A stretch of 64,000 bases of DNA. Origin: Cryptomeria japonica. Its lineage: Eukaryota; Streptophyta; Pinopsida; Cupressales; Cupressaceae. Below, in pieces: positions 23,136 to 34,724 of the stretch. A program made the translations under genes and the position numbers. Under the pieces are notes generated by a model, which was not told the origin of the DNA, did no database searches, and was given only the letters and a program-made list of their open reading frames with translations. The stretch is from the NCBI RefSeq assembly GCF_030272615.1, contig NC_081412.1, positions 343,909,870-343,973,869 of the forward strand. Reading direction: 5' to 3'. Positions within the stretch are counted from its first letter, which is position 1; every line of letters begins with the position of its first letter.

Positions 23136-24616
23136 TTGATGATTAGGGAATATTTCTTGTATTATAGTAATATAGTTTTTCCTCTTTTTTTCTATTATAT
23201 GTTTTCAATTTTCAGTTTGGTTTGCTTTCCAGAGATAACTATGGTCTTTCTATGTCCTTAAAGAGAACATACAGCCCCAGAAAGTGCCACTATTAGCACA
23301 TATTTTCACAAAATATTTTTGTGCTATATATGGATCCCTTTTTTCCATCATATGAGCATTTACTGTTGGTGGCTTATATGCAGGGGCATAACTAAAGAAA
23401 ATGGAGTTGTCCAAAAGATCAACTGTTTCATGAATGGCATTACCAAGTCCTCCAAGCCTTCACAGATTGAGCAATAGAAAAGGTTTTAGATACTTTCAAG
23501 TATGTTGCGCCAGAAAAGGGAAAGCCTTTATCCCACATTGTTTGTGGGATAGGCTCTTTTAACACTTAAATCCAAAGCGGCCCGTATGATAGCTATCAAA
23601 AGACAAATGGTGTTTAGCGTGAAGAAGGCTAAACCCAGTGGACCCCATGCATGCGGACGTGCATCTCAAGGGAAATTTTTTTTTACAATCTACTGACGAT
23701 GATGGAGGCTAAAGATCAAGCAAGTAAGACAGATCTAATGATTGGGCAAATGATCCAATGGTGGTCTCTATACCATAATGAGAAATAGCTCGTCGATTAA
23801 TCCTCATGACTTGGTGACTAAGCATGTGCGGAAAAGGGAAGGTTAACGAGCATGCAAGTTTGAGATTGATCCAAAGACGGTTGCTATACTGTGATAGGAA
23901 GTTGCATGACCCATATCCCCTGCAACATACTGACTGCTAAGGTGGTCGATGAGGTGTCATCCCAATGGATCTACAAGGGAATCAAGATGTGCCATGTGGC
24001 AAAGCGCAGAAGAAGAACCCAGGTCCAAGTGGTGGGTAGGTGGATCCACAGGCAAACCAAAGAGTGACACACAACACAGATGGATAAAGAGAAGAGAGAG
24101 CCACTCAAGAAAGGTTAAAGGTTGAGCAGATAAGGAAGATCAGACAGTCGGCCGAGTCGATCTGACGGTGGTCTCTATATCGTGATCAGAAGATGTGCGA
24201 TTTTTATTCGTCGCGACATGGCAACCGAGTGGTGGGGCCAGCTAAGGAAGCAGTTTAGAGGAGATAATGTGCAAGCAGGTTGGAAATGATCCAACGGGTC
24301 ATTGCTAATCTGCAATGGGAAGCAGGCTGATGAATATCCATCACGGATCAGCGATAAAGAGGAACCAAAGTGAAACGGTGGGTCCGGTCAAGATGAGTTA
24401 GCAACTGAAGTGACAGTCAGGTGGCATGTCATCAAAAAATGACTTATCAAACAAACCTAGGCTGTGATGGATCTGTAAAAGGACTCACTGAAAGCATCAA
24501 TTTCATCAACATGAAGTTCATCGAATAAATCAGAAGCGATCCCATTGAAAATAAAAGGTATTGATGAAACTACAGAATCGATAAGACATGAGAACAACTC
24601 GCCGAGGGAGGAAGTT
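23136..24616 (+). repeat. 3' noncoding region with degenerate GATCCAAYGRTGGT-type repeats
   Basis: About 1.5 kb between integrase and LTR. Four or more phrases of the type GATCCAATGGTGGTCTCTAT, each followed by a CYRTRAT tail, occur near 23750, 23870, 24165 and 24290. A hairpin with ATCCCACA and TGTGGGAT arms lies near 23530-23555. The segment ends in a purine-rich GAGGGAGGAAG (24605-24614) that may be the polypurine tract. Confidence 0.65.
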
Positions 24617-25340
24617 TGGCCGAAAGAATAATAAAAGGGAAGTATTTCTTATCATATCACACTGCCTTATGTATTATTTGAATGTGCGTGAAAGATGAAA
24701 TTTATGTATATCTATCCTAAATAAATGCTTTGAATATATATTTTAGGATAAAGCATTATTTTATATAAATGGATGTTATGTTCGTAAAAATTATTTTCTT
24801 AAAGATGGAAATACTTTGATTTAAATGAATTATCTTAAACAAGCACTTATATAAAAATTATTGACTTCCAGACTAAAAGATAAGGTGGAATATGTTTAGT
24901 TTTCAAATCAAGGAATTTGGTTGGCTTATCTTGTGAGTAGGAGATAATGAGAAGATGATGGATATTTGCTGAGGAATTTTATCAAGGTGAAGAATAAAAG
25001 ACACATGATTTAAGTATCATTTAGTATTTTAAAGGATTCTCATTTGTAATTAATTATTAAACCAAGGGTGTGTCCTTTGGAATGTAACTGTCTGTAGCTT
25101 TCTCTTCTATGAATGAAAGGGTGTGTCCTTTCATATATGTCTTTTGACTCACATACTTATAGGGAGTCATTTTTGTATGTAATGGAGAGAGTCATCATAA
25201 GAACAAGATACTGTTGTAAGGATTGAATATAATTTTGTATTAGAGAAGTCTATAGGAAGAAGAAGTATCATTTTGTGCAAGCAATCTGTAATGGAGTATC
25301 TGCAAGTGCAGCTTATGTATGCAATTATTTCCTGAAGATT
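24617..25340 (+). repeat. 3' LTR of gypsy copy 2 (right end approximate)
   Basis: Begins TGGCCGAAAG two bases after the purine-rich GAGGGAGGAAG. Matches 17772-18312 up to 25156 and continues as unique sequence. A CA-ended boundary cannot be fixed because no second full copy is present. A TATATAAAA-type box lies near 24847. Confidence 0.68.
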
Positions 25341-26098
25341 AATATACAAGGTTCGTTGTTTCTTTTTCCAAATATTGTGTACACTTTTGTGTTGATGGTT
25401 ATCTTTGTCCTCTTTATAAATCTATTTATAGATTTTCTATGATGTGAATCACATGTTGTTGCATTAAGTGAAACATTGTTCTTATTGTTTGTGTAACGCG
25501 TACTGAAAATTCATAGTTGATGAGAAATTGTCTCTTGAGTTGATAAGATATTTTGTCCACAAAGTGTCATATATATCCCTGGATAGAGGCACTGGTTTGT
25601 TATTGATCTTTAAGGTTTTGATCTGTATGTATTCAAGGTCCTTGATAGAGAAATTTTCTTCCCAAATCCTATATGAACTGATCTATGCAGATTATATTTA
25701 AGTTCTGAAAGAAAACTCATTTTCAATATACATTCACAATCATTTCTTTTCAAAGCATTTAGTTAAAGCACATAATAAAGCATAGTTGCAGAACAATAAT
25801 TTTAAAGTTGTGTAAACTTGCTAAAAGGTTTAAATCCACTATAAATAACCTCTTTTGTGCTTGAGAGGAAGAGGCATACCCACCTAGGTTCAGTGGAGCC
25901 TAAAGTGGAGAGGGATTTGGTTTTTGACCATCCCTATTTGTTGGCCAAGGCTGATTGGACTACTTGATGATTTGGCAAGTCTTTTGGTTTTCCAATCTAT
26001 GATTTTGGGAACCAACTGAATACATATCACAACACCGGATATACGAGGAAAACCCAATGTGGGAAAAATCTCGATGAGAAATGCTGCTAGAGTCTTGT
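25341..26098. other. Unassigned interspersed sequence
   Basis: No recognisable gene. The right part (about 26030-26098) carries an ACACCGGATATACGAGGAAA-like phrase of the type found in copia LTRs (compare 55780-55810), so a copia LTR relic is possible. Confidence 0.35.
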
Positions 26099-26833
26099 TG
26101 TTCACCAAAAGTGATAACCCAAGAACACCTGCAATTGATCTATGAAGTAACCAATTCAATCTATGAAGAACTTCATGGCTTGGACAACATGACAAGGATA
26201 TGAATCCTTCTACTCTTCAGGCTCTGCAAAACCTAGGCGGGTATACCTTTGATGCTTAGAATTAAACCTATTACACACCTATGACAGCATCAACATAAAC
26301 AGATAGATCTCACTAAAGCTCCAAAACAAGTAGTTTATTGCAGATGGGCTAGATCTACACATAAAACTCAACTATACTTGAGCATGAGATAGATGAAACA
26401 TTTCAAAACATAACACAAACTAAAGGTATACTGATTGGATTTTAAATTGGTTTGAGAACCCCTTTAATTGCAAGATCAGTGCCTTATCCAAGGGAAACAG
26501 AGTCATACATCAAACTATAAATGAAAGCTTCGATTGCAAATCCATCTTCATTATTAAATATTCATGCATTAATGCCTTGCATAAATGCATTACTAAGATC
26601 ATTCACAAAATCATCAGATCTTGAAACTATATTCCATTTTTTATGATTTATTGTAGAATTTAAATCCTTCCTTGAAGAATCCCTGCAAACAATCATAACT
26701 ATCTCCTTGAGATAACAAATTTCATCCTCCTTGAGGATCTGATTTGATAAAATGGAAATACAAATCTAGAGACAATCCTGTGTGAATTTATGTATGCCTT
26801 ACATACACAAGACCATGCAACTAAAAACACCTA
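26099..26833 (-). repeat. 3' LTR, segment shared with 34725-35451
   Basis: Plus-strand start TGTTCACCAAAAGTGATAAC, which is the LTR's 3' end (TGAACA) on the minus strand. Nearly identical to the right copy, implying a recent insertion. Promoter-like signals further right (27240-28624) suggest that the full LTR is longer. Confidence 0.75.
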
Positions 26834-27239
26834 TAGCAAGAATTGAACTCCATTACTGAAGGAAAAGCCCTGCCCTGTACAATCTTCAAGAATGCTCAAA
26901 ATTGGAAGCCATGAAAACTGGAGCCATTCTCACAGAATTCTGGAACCCTTACAACTAAGAAGAATTCGGAATAAAAAGAGGAGAGAAGAAAATCAAATCT
27001 ACAACTGAATTGCCAAGTGTCTCCTCTCTAACTGAATTCTGTTCCCGTGGAAACTGCTTCTAAAATATCTCACATTTGTCAAAATTAACTTCATAATTGG
27101 ATTCCTCACTCCGAGAGCTTTCCGAAAACATATAACACTTTATACTTTGGCCAAAAATTGGACCCTGGGCGAATTAATTCTCATCATGGATCCATCATTT
27201 AAATATTTCGAATTTCAATATAGTTTGAACTATATTATT

Positions 27240-28624
27240 TAATCATTTTAAATTTGATTTTTTGCCTCCATTTGTGCTCTGACGCCTTGCCACGTGGCGG
27301 CCTCTGATTGGTCGATGGGGTTGACCGGACGCCACCTAGGATGACACCTCATCTTCTGCCACTTGACCGCCACGTCATCGCCACCGGGCTGCTTACTCGT
27401 ATGCCACGTCATCGCCACTGGGTGCCACCTCACCGGGACTCGCTTGCTGGAGCACTGACTGTACCCGCCACCTACGTGCTACGTGGACGACTCTCGTTCA
27501 CTCTTGCTATTTCACGGGGTTTAAACTTCGTGCATCTTCCTTCGCGAAATAGCGCGAGCCGTTGATCTCTCTCGAACATGCTCGCTTGTTAACCTGGCCT
27601 TCGTCTGCAAAATTTCGCCTCTTTGCCTCGAGAAGTGTGCCTGCGTGGGGTCCACTTGGTCTTCGTCCAATCAACTCTTCCATCGCCTCGGGAAATGTGC
27701 TCACGCGTGGGCCCGCCTTGGGCGCCCATGGGCACCTTGTGTCAAAAGCCTTTATGGCTTAGACATTATAGTATAGTGCGTTTTTGCATATAAATACCAA
27801 AAATTGCTCTTGCCCAGCCAATGTGGGACAAAACATTATGCCTGTAGCTGCACTTTGGAGGCTTTTTCTTGAGAGTTTTAATGGCGATTTTGGTTTGAAA
27901 CTTTGATTTGTTCGAACACGATTCACTGCTGCTATTCCATATTTTCTGAAGGGTTTTAAATGCCTTTTCCAAACACCAATCCACATGAAAGGGAAGATGC
28001 CATCGATGCACAGCAGGGAGGAGGCACAAAGTTATGGAGATTTCATGGCCCACATTGAGGGAGAGACACCATCAGCCTTCCAACTTGCAATCATCACGTG
28101 AGAAGAGTTTGGCACCATGCCAATATTGCCATCCACTTTATGTTCAACGCAGAGGAGGGGGGAATACTTGTTTGCACCTGCAGATTGTATTTGCTTGGTC
28201 TTGTTTTTTTTTTCTTAAAAAAAAGAAAAAACTCTTTAAAACTCCCCCCTGAACATGCCACGTGAGGAATTGAAAATGTTTTTTGGCCATCCACACACCC
28301 CTTGTAGCTGCCTGAAGGTTTCGATGAAGTTTCCACGCCTACATAGAAGCTCACGTGAAGGAAGGAATGCCAAAATTGCATTGGCTGGAAACATCAATGC
28401 CTTACTAAACTCCATAGTTAGCATAGAAAGGGGAGGCATGTGATGTTGGAGGAATTTGGCCATACACCTGTCACATAGTATTTTGCTGAAGGTTCATTTC
28501 TGCATAAACATTTCAACTGGCCTCTTATCTTAATCATACCACACAGAGGAGTTGCCAATTGCAGCTCCATTGTAAAAGCTTTGAAGTTTTTTTCTTAAAA
28601 AAAATGCTGCCTGAGCATCACGTG
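27240..28624 (-). promoter_or_regulatory. Putative LTR promoter region with ACGT elements and USE/TATA-like pair
   Basis: CACGTG palindromes at 27291, 28095, 28259, 28352 and 28619, plus repeated GCCACGTCATCGCCAC at about 27369 and 27402. On the minus strand GTCCCACATTG (27829-27819) is followed 22 nt later by TATTTATATG (27796 onward). The plus strand also reads TATAAATA at 27789. The G-boxes at 28095-28624 lie upstream of the minus-strand TATA. Promoter function is inferred from motifs only. Confidence 0.45.
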
Positions 28625-28673
28625 GGGTGAGGGTGAATTGCAACAGTTACAATTTGCTGTTGGTTTTCAACTC

Positions 28674-28783
28674 CATCAGCACTAATTTCCTCCTCTCATC
28701 TTGCATTAATTTGGAGTTTAATCAACACCATCAGCACTAATTTTCTCCTCTCATCTTGCATTAATTTGGAGTTTTTTTTTTGA
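28674..28783. repeat. Direct tandem duplication, 55-bp period
   Basis: Two units starting CATCAGCACTAATTT and ending ATTAATTTGGAGTTT follow each other with one or two differences. Confidence 0.85.
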
Positions 28784-29865
28784 ATGCTGAATGTTATATG
28801 ACTTCTGATATCATCCCCTTCCATCATGTTACCTGCCATCATTGCAATTGTATAAAAAGAATTCATACTGCTGCTCCTCCACCATTCTTGCAAAGGAGAG
28901 GATTAGCTCCACACTTTACATACCATGCATAGGGAAGATGTCAGGAAAAGTCACGGCATTGGAAACACACTTGCCAAATGCATTACTGAAGAATGTATTT
29001 GCTAATTGCATTTGCAAACTGTTTCTAAATCCTTTTAATTTGCTACAGCTGGGGAAGACATTGGCAAAGTTGTGGAATTTGGCTCTTGCCAGCCATTGCA
29101 TAAGTTTCTTTTTTTTTTTTTTTAATCTCGGAACCTCTGATATGCTACTGTTGAACATTCAACATTGAATAAGCCAATATCATTAATCACTTCCTCGATT
29201 ATGTCTAGAAGTTGAAATTCCATGAAATGAAAACCATTCTGGCACAAAATTAATGCGCAGGCATGAGCCAAGTCGAGCCCCAAAGTGGGTCCGACTAAAA
29301 AAAATTTTCGTTTTCAAGCAACTGGCCTCTGGAATGCTTCACCGACCTCAAACATACCTCTGGAAATGATCGGCATCGTTTTCGGATCATTAATCCACAT
29401 TTTACAACCTTCAGGCAATTACGTCACAATTTTCGCATTTAATCGCGAAGACGTAATTTTCAAACCTGTCAAAACACCTTTCTGGAGCTCGCCATCTGAC
29501 AGGCATGTACTTTGATATACAAGGATGACATCTACCAAACGGTTTCTCAAGACGAGTCCTGAGCGAAGAGATATTAATTTCCAAAAACGGCCAACTGGCT
29601 TTGTCGACACTGCGGACCTGATGAAGTCAATGTTCTGGCAACACATGATGCCTTTCTCAAAAATATCAAACGACCTCCGTAGGTCCTCAAATTCGGAACA
29701 TAGGTACCTTTAAGTACATATTAAATCTTTGAATTCTTAGCTCGATCACCCGACTGACAGGATGCAAACGGTGCGCTCACCAAAACAGCTACATTAACTG
29801 ATCTAATACTGGAAGTGCGGATAACTGAATTTGATGGCAAAATGAGTCCTTTTGGAAACCGATCA

Positions 29866-30260
29866 AACGGATTGATAAAAGCTTGAAATTTAAAATGTAA
29901 CTCGCCATTTATACCAACATTAGCTCGGAACAATCATTATGGCATGACGCTTACTGAGGCAACTTTTACACTTATACAAACATCACAAACTACAAACGGA
30001 TTGAGCTTTGAAAACTGAGCAAACAGATTCATAAGGACTTGAAATTCGAAACGTAGCTCACCATTTATACTGAAATCAACCTGGAGGAAACACTTTGGCA
30101 TGATTCTTACTGAGGCAAGTTTTACAATTGTGCAAAACAGGGCTCCGACTAGCTGTCGAAACAGGGACTTGCCAAAACACACAAACCGCAAACGGATTCG
30201 GTTTTGAAAACTGAGCAAATGGATTCGTCAAGACTTGAAATTTTGCAGGGTGACTCACAT
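29866..30260 (-). repeat. Degenerate tandem repeat, units about 150-200 bp
   Basis: Recurring phrases GGATTGATAAAAGCTTGAAA, AGATTCATAAGGACTTGAAA and GGATTCGTCAAGACTTGAAA, with CCATTTATAC and GGCATGA-CTTACTGAGGCAA between them. No coding content. Lies 3' of the gag frame. Confidence 0.6.
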
Positions 30261-30859
30261 TAATGCATAAAATTGAATCCATTTTGAATTTTTTCATGAC
30301 GAACAATAGGGAAAAAGATGTAATCGCTCAAAGAAGGCTACTCCATAAAATCTGCATTTGTGCCTAAAATGCACTTCCAGCTCACCCCTCAAAATGGGTA
30401 CCTCATAAACTTATCCAAAATGAATTCTGAAAGTTCCACATCACTGAATAGACCAAATGAAAGGTTTGGGACATGAATCTCGATCCTTACCCTCTGAAAA
30501 TCAACTGGTCCCATTTTACCCTCTCGCAAACTAGGCCCTTCAAACTGACTCGTTTAGGTATGCAGAGCAAATTTTTGGATTGGGCCTCTAAACTTGACTC
30601 AATTTTAATCAGTCCCAACAGTGGCTCTGACTGGGGATGGTTGATTGCAAGATCAACACAAGAATCCAGATATCTTTGGTTAAGCAGACCACCCGAACAC
30701 GGATCATTCTTCTCTTCTCATTTCTTCTCTTCCAAAACAAGGCTTCCTTATTCTACCCAAACAGAAGGGCACTTTATTGAAAACCACACAACTGAAGCAA
30801 AGCGACTGTACAATAGATACAAACATGCTTAAAACTGAATACAAGCTGCTCAATCAATC

Positions 30860-33574
30860 TTAGCATTTACCTCTGTCAAAAATCTGATTTTCATCACTTG
30901 ACATATTGATCAAAACAAAGGCACCTTCTAGTAACAACTGAGCATGATCATTATAATCAACCTCTTTTGTCTCATTACTGAAACAACTAGTGTGCATACC
31001 TTTGGTCTGATTTTGAACTTTGTGATCACACAGTATTTCAACACAAGTAAAATCATGAGACAAATCACCATAGAGGCATTCCCACAAGCTGACATACCTT
31101 TCACTATCCCACTCAACTCTATCATTTGCAAGGACATCATCATGCTGAACTTGAAAAATAAAACACTCATTTTCAACATTGTAGTTCCTATCAGCACATA
31201 CCTTATTATCATTTAAATCAATAGAATGAGGGACACTACTAACCAACTGATGCAAACAAGGAACATGAACATTACCATCCAGATGTGATACTTCACTATG
31301 TTGATCACACCTCATACTATCCTTGCTTATCAAACTGAAAACCTCTGCATTCTCAACATCCCATTCATGGAAAAGAATGCATACCTTCGGCTGAAGCAAA
31401 TCCTCAGCTAACTCTTTCTCTTTTAGGCTTACATCCACCTGAAACACTTTCATTTGTGGTTTTAAATGGCCATCACATAATCCATGCCTCTTACCTTCAT
31501 CATGAAATAAATTCATACAACTCATGCTATTGTTGTTCAGAATTTCATCAGTATTATGGACTGGTATACCATTATTTACAACATCTGGCTGATCAGTTAT
31601 TTCTTCATACAAAGGGTTAGAAACCAAATGGACAATCCCTTTATGAACGTTATGACACTGAAGTGGCTGGTCCGTATCTATATCAGCATTAAATAGAGCA
31701 TTAGTAAAATTGCTAAAGACACCATCCATTCGATCCTCATAATCATCTTCATCAGACAAAGAAGAAAATGAAACTTGGCTGGAACAATCCTCAGTGTTCC
31801 ATGTTTCATATTCATGAGATTTTATTCTATGACCATCATTCTGAAAATCAAGATAATCAAACTTATCTTGCCACAACTGATCTTCTTCACCAATTGAACA
31901 CTCGTCATCAGCTAAAGAATGAACATGAACATCGCTGCCATTTACTTCATCAGATGAGTTTTCAGCTTGTTCAATAAAATTTCTTGTTATAAAACCATCT
32001 GTTAGGTCAGCATGTTCATTAAAGGTACAAACATTCAATTCACTGTCCTTTTCCGAAGAATTCTCTTCACTATATTGTAGAAGGTTTTCGTCAACAGCTC
32101 GAAGGTTCTCCAACATTTGAACCTTCTTGTCCACAAATTCAAGAGCTTTCTTAAGTTCTGCAATCTTCTGGACTTGCATTGCACCCTTTTGTTCCATGTG
32201 AGATTCCGTAAACTTCTGTCCATCCATGTGTGCTATATCTTCATCGTAATCATGTGTACCATTACAATTTTCTGAATTAGCATTGTGCATATCTTTCAAA
32301 AAAGAAAGATTATCAACATGATTATAAGAAATGAAGTCTGAAATGAAATTTGAAAAAACATTTACTTCATCCTCAACACAATTGACATCATCAATGTTTA
32401 AAAGAGGATCAGCTATTGTTTGCACTAAACAATTCTGATTTTCATCATATGGCACATTTTCACTTGCACAAACAGCAACACTTAGTAATCCCTCTGTATT
32501 TGGTATTTCAACATCAAATACATCAACAGCATGTAAAGATTGATGGTCATCACCATCATTATTTTCATTAATATTATCCTGAAGAGATGCATGATTCGCT
32601 TGATAGTTAGTAGCCACATAATCAGTATAACCGGCATACAAATCAAATGGTACATATCCCTTGTATATATCTATCTCTGTATCAGCATTTTCACAACACT
32701 TCCCACTAATCATTCCATCATTACTGTGAGAGGCAACCGACTTTAACAGCAAAGGTTCTTGACTCTCATTCAAATCTGAAACATATGTATCAACAAAACC
32801 ATTCGGAACTGCAGAGCTTGATGCACCTAGACAAGGAATGATTGGTTGAGCTTCACATGGTATTTCACCATTGAAGGTGCTTTGGTATGAAACAACAACA
32901 GACACGAATCTCTTCGAGATTCCAAACTTCAAGTTATTTTCTATATCCCTAGCTGTGTTAAAGGCTTCATACAAGGTTTTGGGTTCTTTGTTTCTCAATA
33001 GGAAACCCATCTTCTCATCAAATGCACTCATATAAACATCCAGACATACTTTATCATCAAGTTTATACTTTCTGGAAATTTTGGACAAAGCTTGTGAAAA
33101 TCGGATATTGAATGTTGGTACCAATTCATCATCCCTGATTTGTATATGGATGAATTCTTTCAACAAGTCGGAATCACTCACCTTCTCATCGAATTGATCC
33201 ATGAATTCTGAAACCAATTCTTCCCATGAGGTAATAGAATTCACTGGCAAAAAAGAAAACCAATCTCTTGCATCTTCTTTCAATGACTGAATAAACAATT
33301 TCATGCATACATCTTCTTGGCAAATTTCAAACTCTCCTATCAAATCTGAAAGTCTTTTAACATGTTGACATGCTGATTCTGATTTCTTCCCACTGAATAT
33401 GGGCAAATACTTTCTAATTTCTGTGGGTATGGGATTTGGGTAACCCGGAATATCTTTGAAATTTAGAGCAACATAATGGTTCATGACGAAACTTCTCCTA
33501 TTATACGGTTGTGACACTTCACCAGGCATGGCTCTATGTGGAAATACACAAGACTGAAAATCTTTACTGCTCAT
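30860..33574 (-). CDS. Intact retrotransposon Gag-like protein, 904 aa
   Basis: A single uninterrupted frame, unusual in this window. Residues about 25-215 resemble the Ty3/gypsy retrotransposon gag domain: YLPIFSGKKSESACQHVKRL, then LFIQSLKEDARDWFSFLP, SWEELVSEFMDQFDEK and LYEAFNTARDIENNLKFG. This domain forms the particle shell around the RNA. The remaining 690 residues are acidic, rich in Asp/Asn/Glu, without zinc knuckle, protease or membrane segment. A short probable coiled coil (IAELKKALEFVDKKVQMLEN) lies near residue 465. No pol frame follows, so the element would need proteins in trans. The start chosen is the first Met, with the leader and primer site upstream. The conserved frame suggests recent activity or selection. 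The acidic C-terminal region has no function I recognise. Confidence 0.8.
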   Translation of the reverse strand: MSSKDFQSCVFPHRAMPGEVSQPYNRRSFVMNHYVALNFKDIPGYPNPIPTEIRKYLPIFSGKKSESACQHVKRLSDLIGEFEICQEDVCMKLFIQSLKEDARDWFSFLPVNSITSWEELVSEFMDQFDEKVSDSDLLKEFIHIQIRDDELVPTFNIRFSQALSKISRKYKLDDKVCLDVYMSAFDEKMGFLLRNKEPKTLYEAFNTARDIENNLKFGISKRFVSVVVSYQSTFNGEIPCEAQPIIPCLGASSSAVPNGFVDTYVSDLNESQEPLLLKSVASHSNDGMISGKCCENADTEIDIYKGYVPFDLYAGYTDYVATNYQANHASLQDNINENNDGDDHQSLHAVDVFDVEIPNTEGLLSVAVCASENVPYDENQNCLVQTIADPLLNIDDVNCVEDEVNVFSNFISDFISYNHVDNLSFLKDMHNANSENCNGTHDYDEDIAHMDGQKFTESHMEQKGAMQVQKIAELKKALEFVDKKVQMLENLRAVDENLLQYSEENSSEKDSELNVCTFNEHADLTDGFITRNFIEQAENSSDEVNGSDVHVHSLADDECSIGEEDQLWQDKFDYLDFQNDGHRIKSHEYETWNTEDCSSQVSFSSLSDEDDYEDRMDGVFSNFTNALFNADIDTDQPLQCHNVHKGIVHLVSNPLYEEITDQPDVVNNGIPVHNTDEILNNNSMSCMNLFHDEGKRHGLCDGHLKPQMKVFQVDVSLKEKELAEDLLQPKVCILFHEWDVENAEVFSLISKDSMRCDQHSEVSHLDGNVHVPCLHQLVSSVPHSIDLNDNKVCADRNYNVENECFIFQVQHDDVLANDRVEWDSERYVSLWECLYGDLSHDFTCVEILCDHKVQNQTKGMHTSCFSNETKEVDYNDHAQLLLEGAFVLINMSSDENQIFDRGKC

Positions 33575-34699
33575 TTTCTCCTACTCCCACAAATGATTAT
33601 AAAATCTTGGATAGAAAACTTCAAGCACATATCCTTATACAAATCTATTCCTTAACATTGCTTGACATAAATTTCTTCCACATTTGCACACTACGGAGGA
33701 TAACATACACTGAATATATTAGCAGCATAGATATGCAAATCAATTTTGAGATTCTTTCTTTCCCTCTAGACTAGTGTTGTTCACTAAATGGGAAAACGAC
33801 ATTACACATTCTAATTTTCAGAGCACATATCTTTGCATTTGAAACCTCTGAAAAAAAATACCTGGAGATTTGCAGCTGTAAACTCTTGTAGATCTGGAGA
33901 TTTACTTCCACTTTCAGCACTGTCTTTTACATCAGAGTCGCCACCTCTTGCACAGAGGATATTTTGAACAGTAGAATGCCACTCAACACTTATTAAATTC
34001 TTTGTTACTCCTTTGATCTCACTGCAATCAACACTCTTCCAGGCTTCTTAATACTGGCATGAACCACAGAGTTATGTGTGACTGAAATCTTTTACTGCAT
34101 CTACTTTATAACACTTTTATGATGAAAGCACCATGTCTGAGCATCTGCTACTTAGATCCATCTGCATCTTAATATGATTCATAAGATTATCAACCAATCT
34201 TGTGAAAGTCCTGGAATACAATCTTCTTTCAAGCACTGGTACAGAGACTAGAGTCGCCACCCAATAAGGAATTGGGGAAAAATTTGCATACAGCTGCAAG
34301 GACTTGCTCACAACTAAGCAATACAACTTTTATTTGTTACTCCTTCATACAATATATGACATGTAAAACATATCATGTTACAGATCCAGAACAAGAACTA
34401 TTCTCTTCACCATAAAACCACTTTCATACTCTGTGCATATGCAATGGACTGACTAACTGGATATGAAATTAGGCAATTTCTATTCAGCTTCCCCAGCAGA
34501 GTCGCCATTTTTGTTGTGGTGACTCGGATGGGATAATCTCAACCTTATATGAATTAATTCTTTCTTAACCAGAGGCTCTTGACAGTTCATTTGTTCCCTA
34601 GCAGAGTCGCCATTTTTGTTGTGGTGACTCGGATGGGATAATCTCAACCTTATATGAATTAATTCTTTCTTAACCAGAGGCTCTTGACAGTTCATTTGT
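33575..34699 (-). other. Leader of the gag-only element
   Basis: About 1.1 kb between primer-binding site and gag start. Contains extra copies of the primer-site core TGGCGACTCT (minus strand) at 33943-33934 and 34259-34250, in addition to those in the tandem repeat. No upstream protein is recognisable. Confidence 0.55.
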
Positions 34700-34717
34700 T
34701 CCCCAGCAGAGTCGCCA
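34496..34717. repeat. 105-bp tandem duplication spanning the primer-binding region
   Basis: GCAGAGTCGCCATTTTTGTT starts at 34496, 34601 and 34706, giving two full 105-bp units and the start of a third that runs into the LTR. Each unit carries the primer-site core and GGTGACTCGGATGGGATAAT. Confidence 0.92.
34700..34717 (-). promoter_or_regulatory. Primer-binding site (minus strand)
   Basis: TGGCGACTCTGCTGGGGA on the minus strand, seven bases after the LTR end. This sequence type is typical of primer sites in plant gypsy elements. The cognate tRNA is not assigned here. Confidence 0.75.
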
Positions 34718-34724
34718 TTTTTGT

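Larger units (their letters stand above)
18313..25340 (+). mobile_element. Ty3/gypsy element copy 2 with an extra upstream RNase H
   Basis: Order of domains: gag zinc knuckle, protease, RNase H-like domain, RT, canonical RNase H, integrase, long 3' noncoding region, 3' LTR starting at 24617. The 5' LTR and the start of gag are missing at the 18312 junction. Several frameshifts and stops make it non-functional. The dual RNase H points to the Tat group of gypsy elements (family knowledge). The right end is approximate. Confidence 0.82.

Noticed and set aside
27750-27840. U6-type small nuclear RNA gene on the minus strand
   Set aside because: USE- and TATA-like boxes are present, but no U6 or other snRNA sequence follows.
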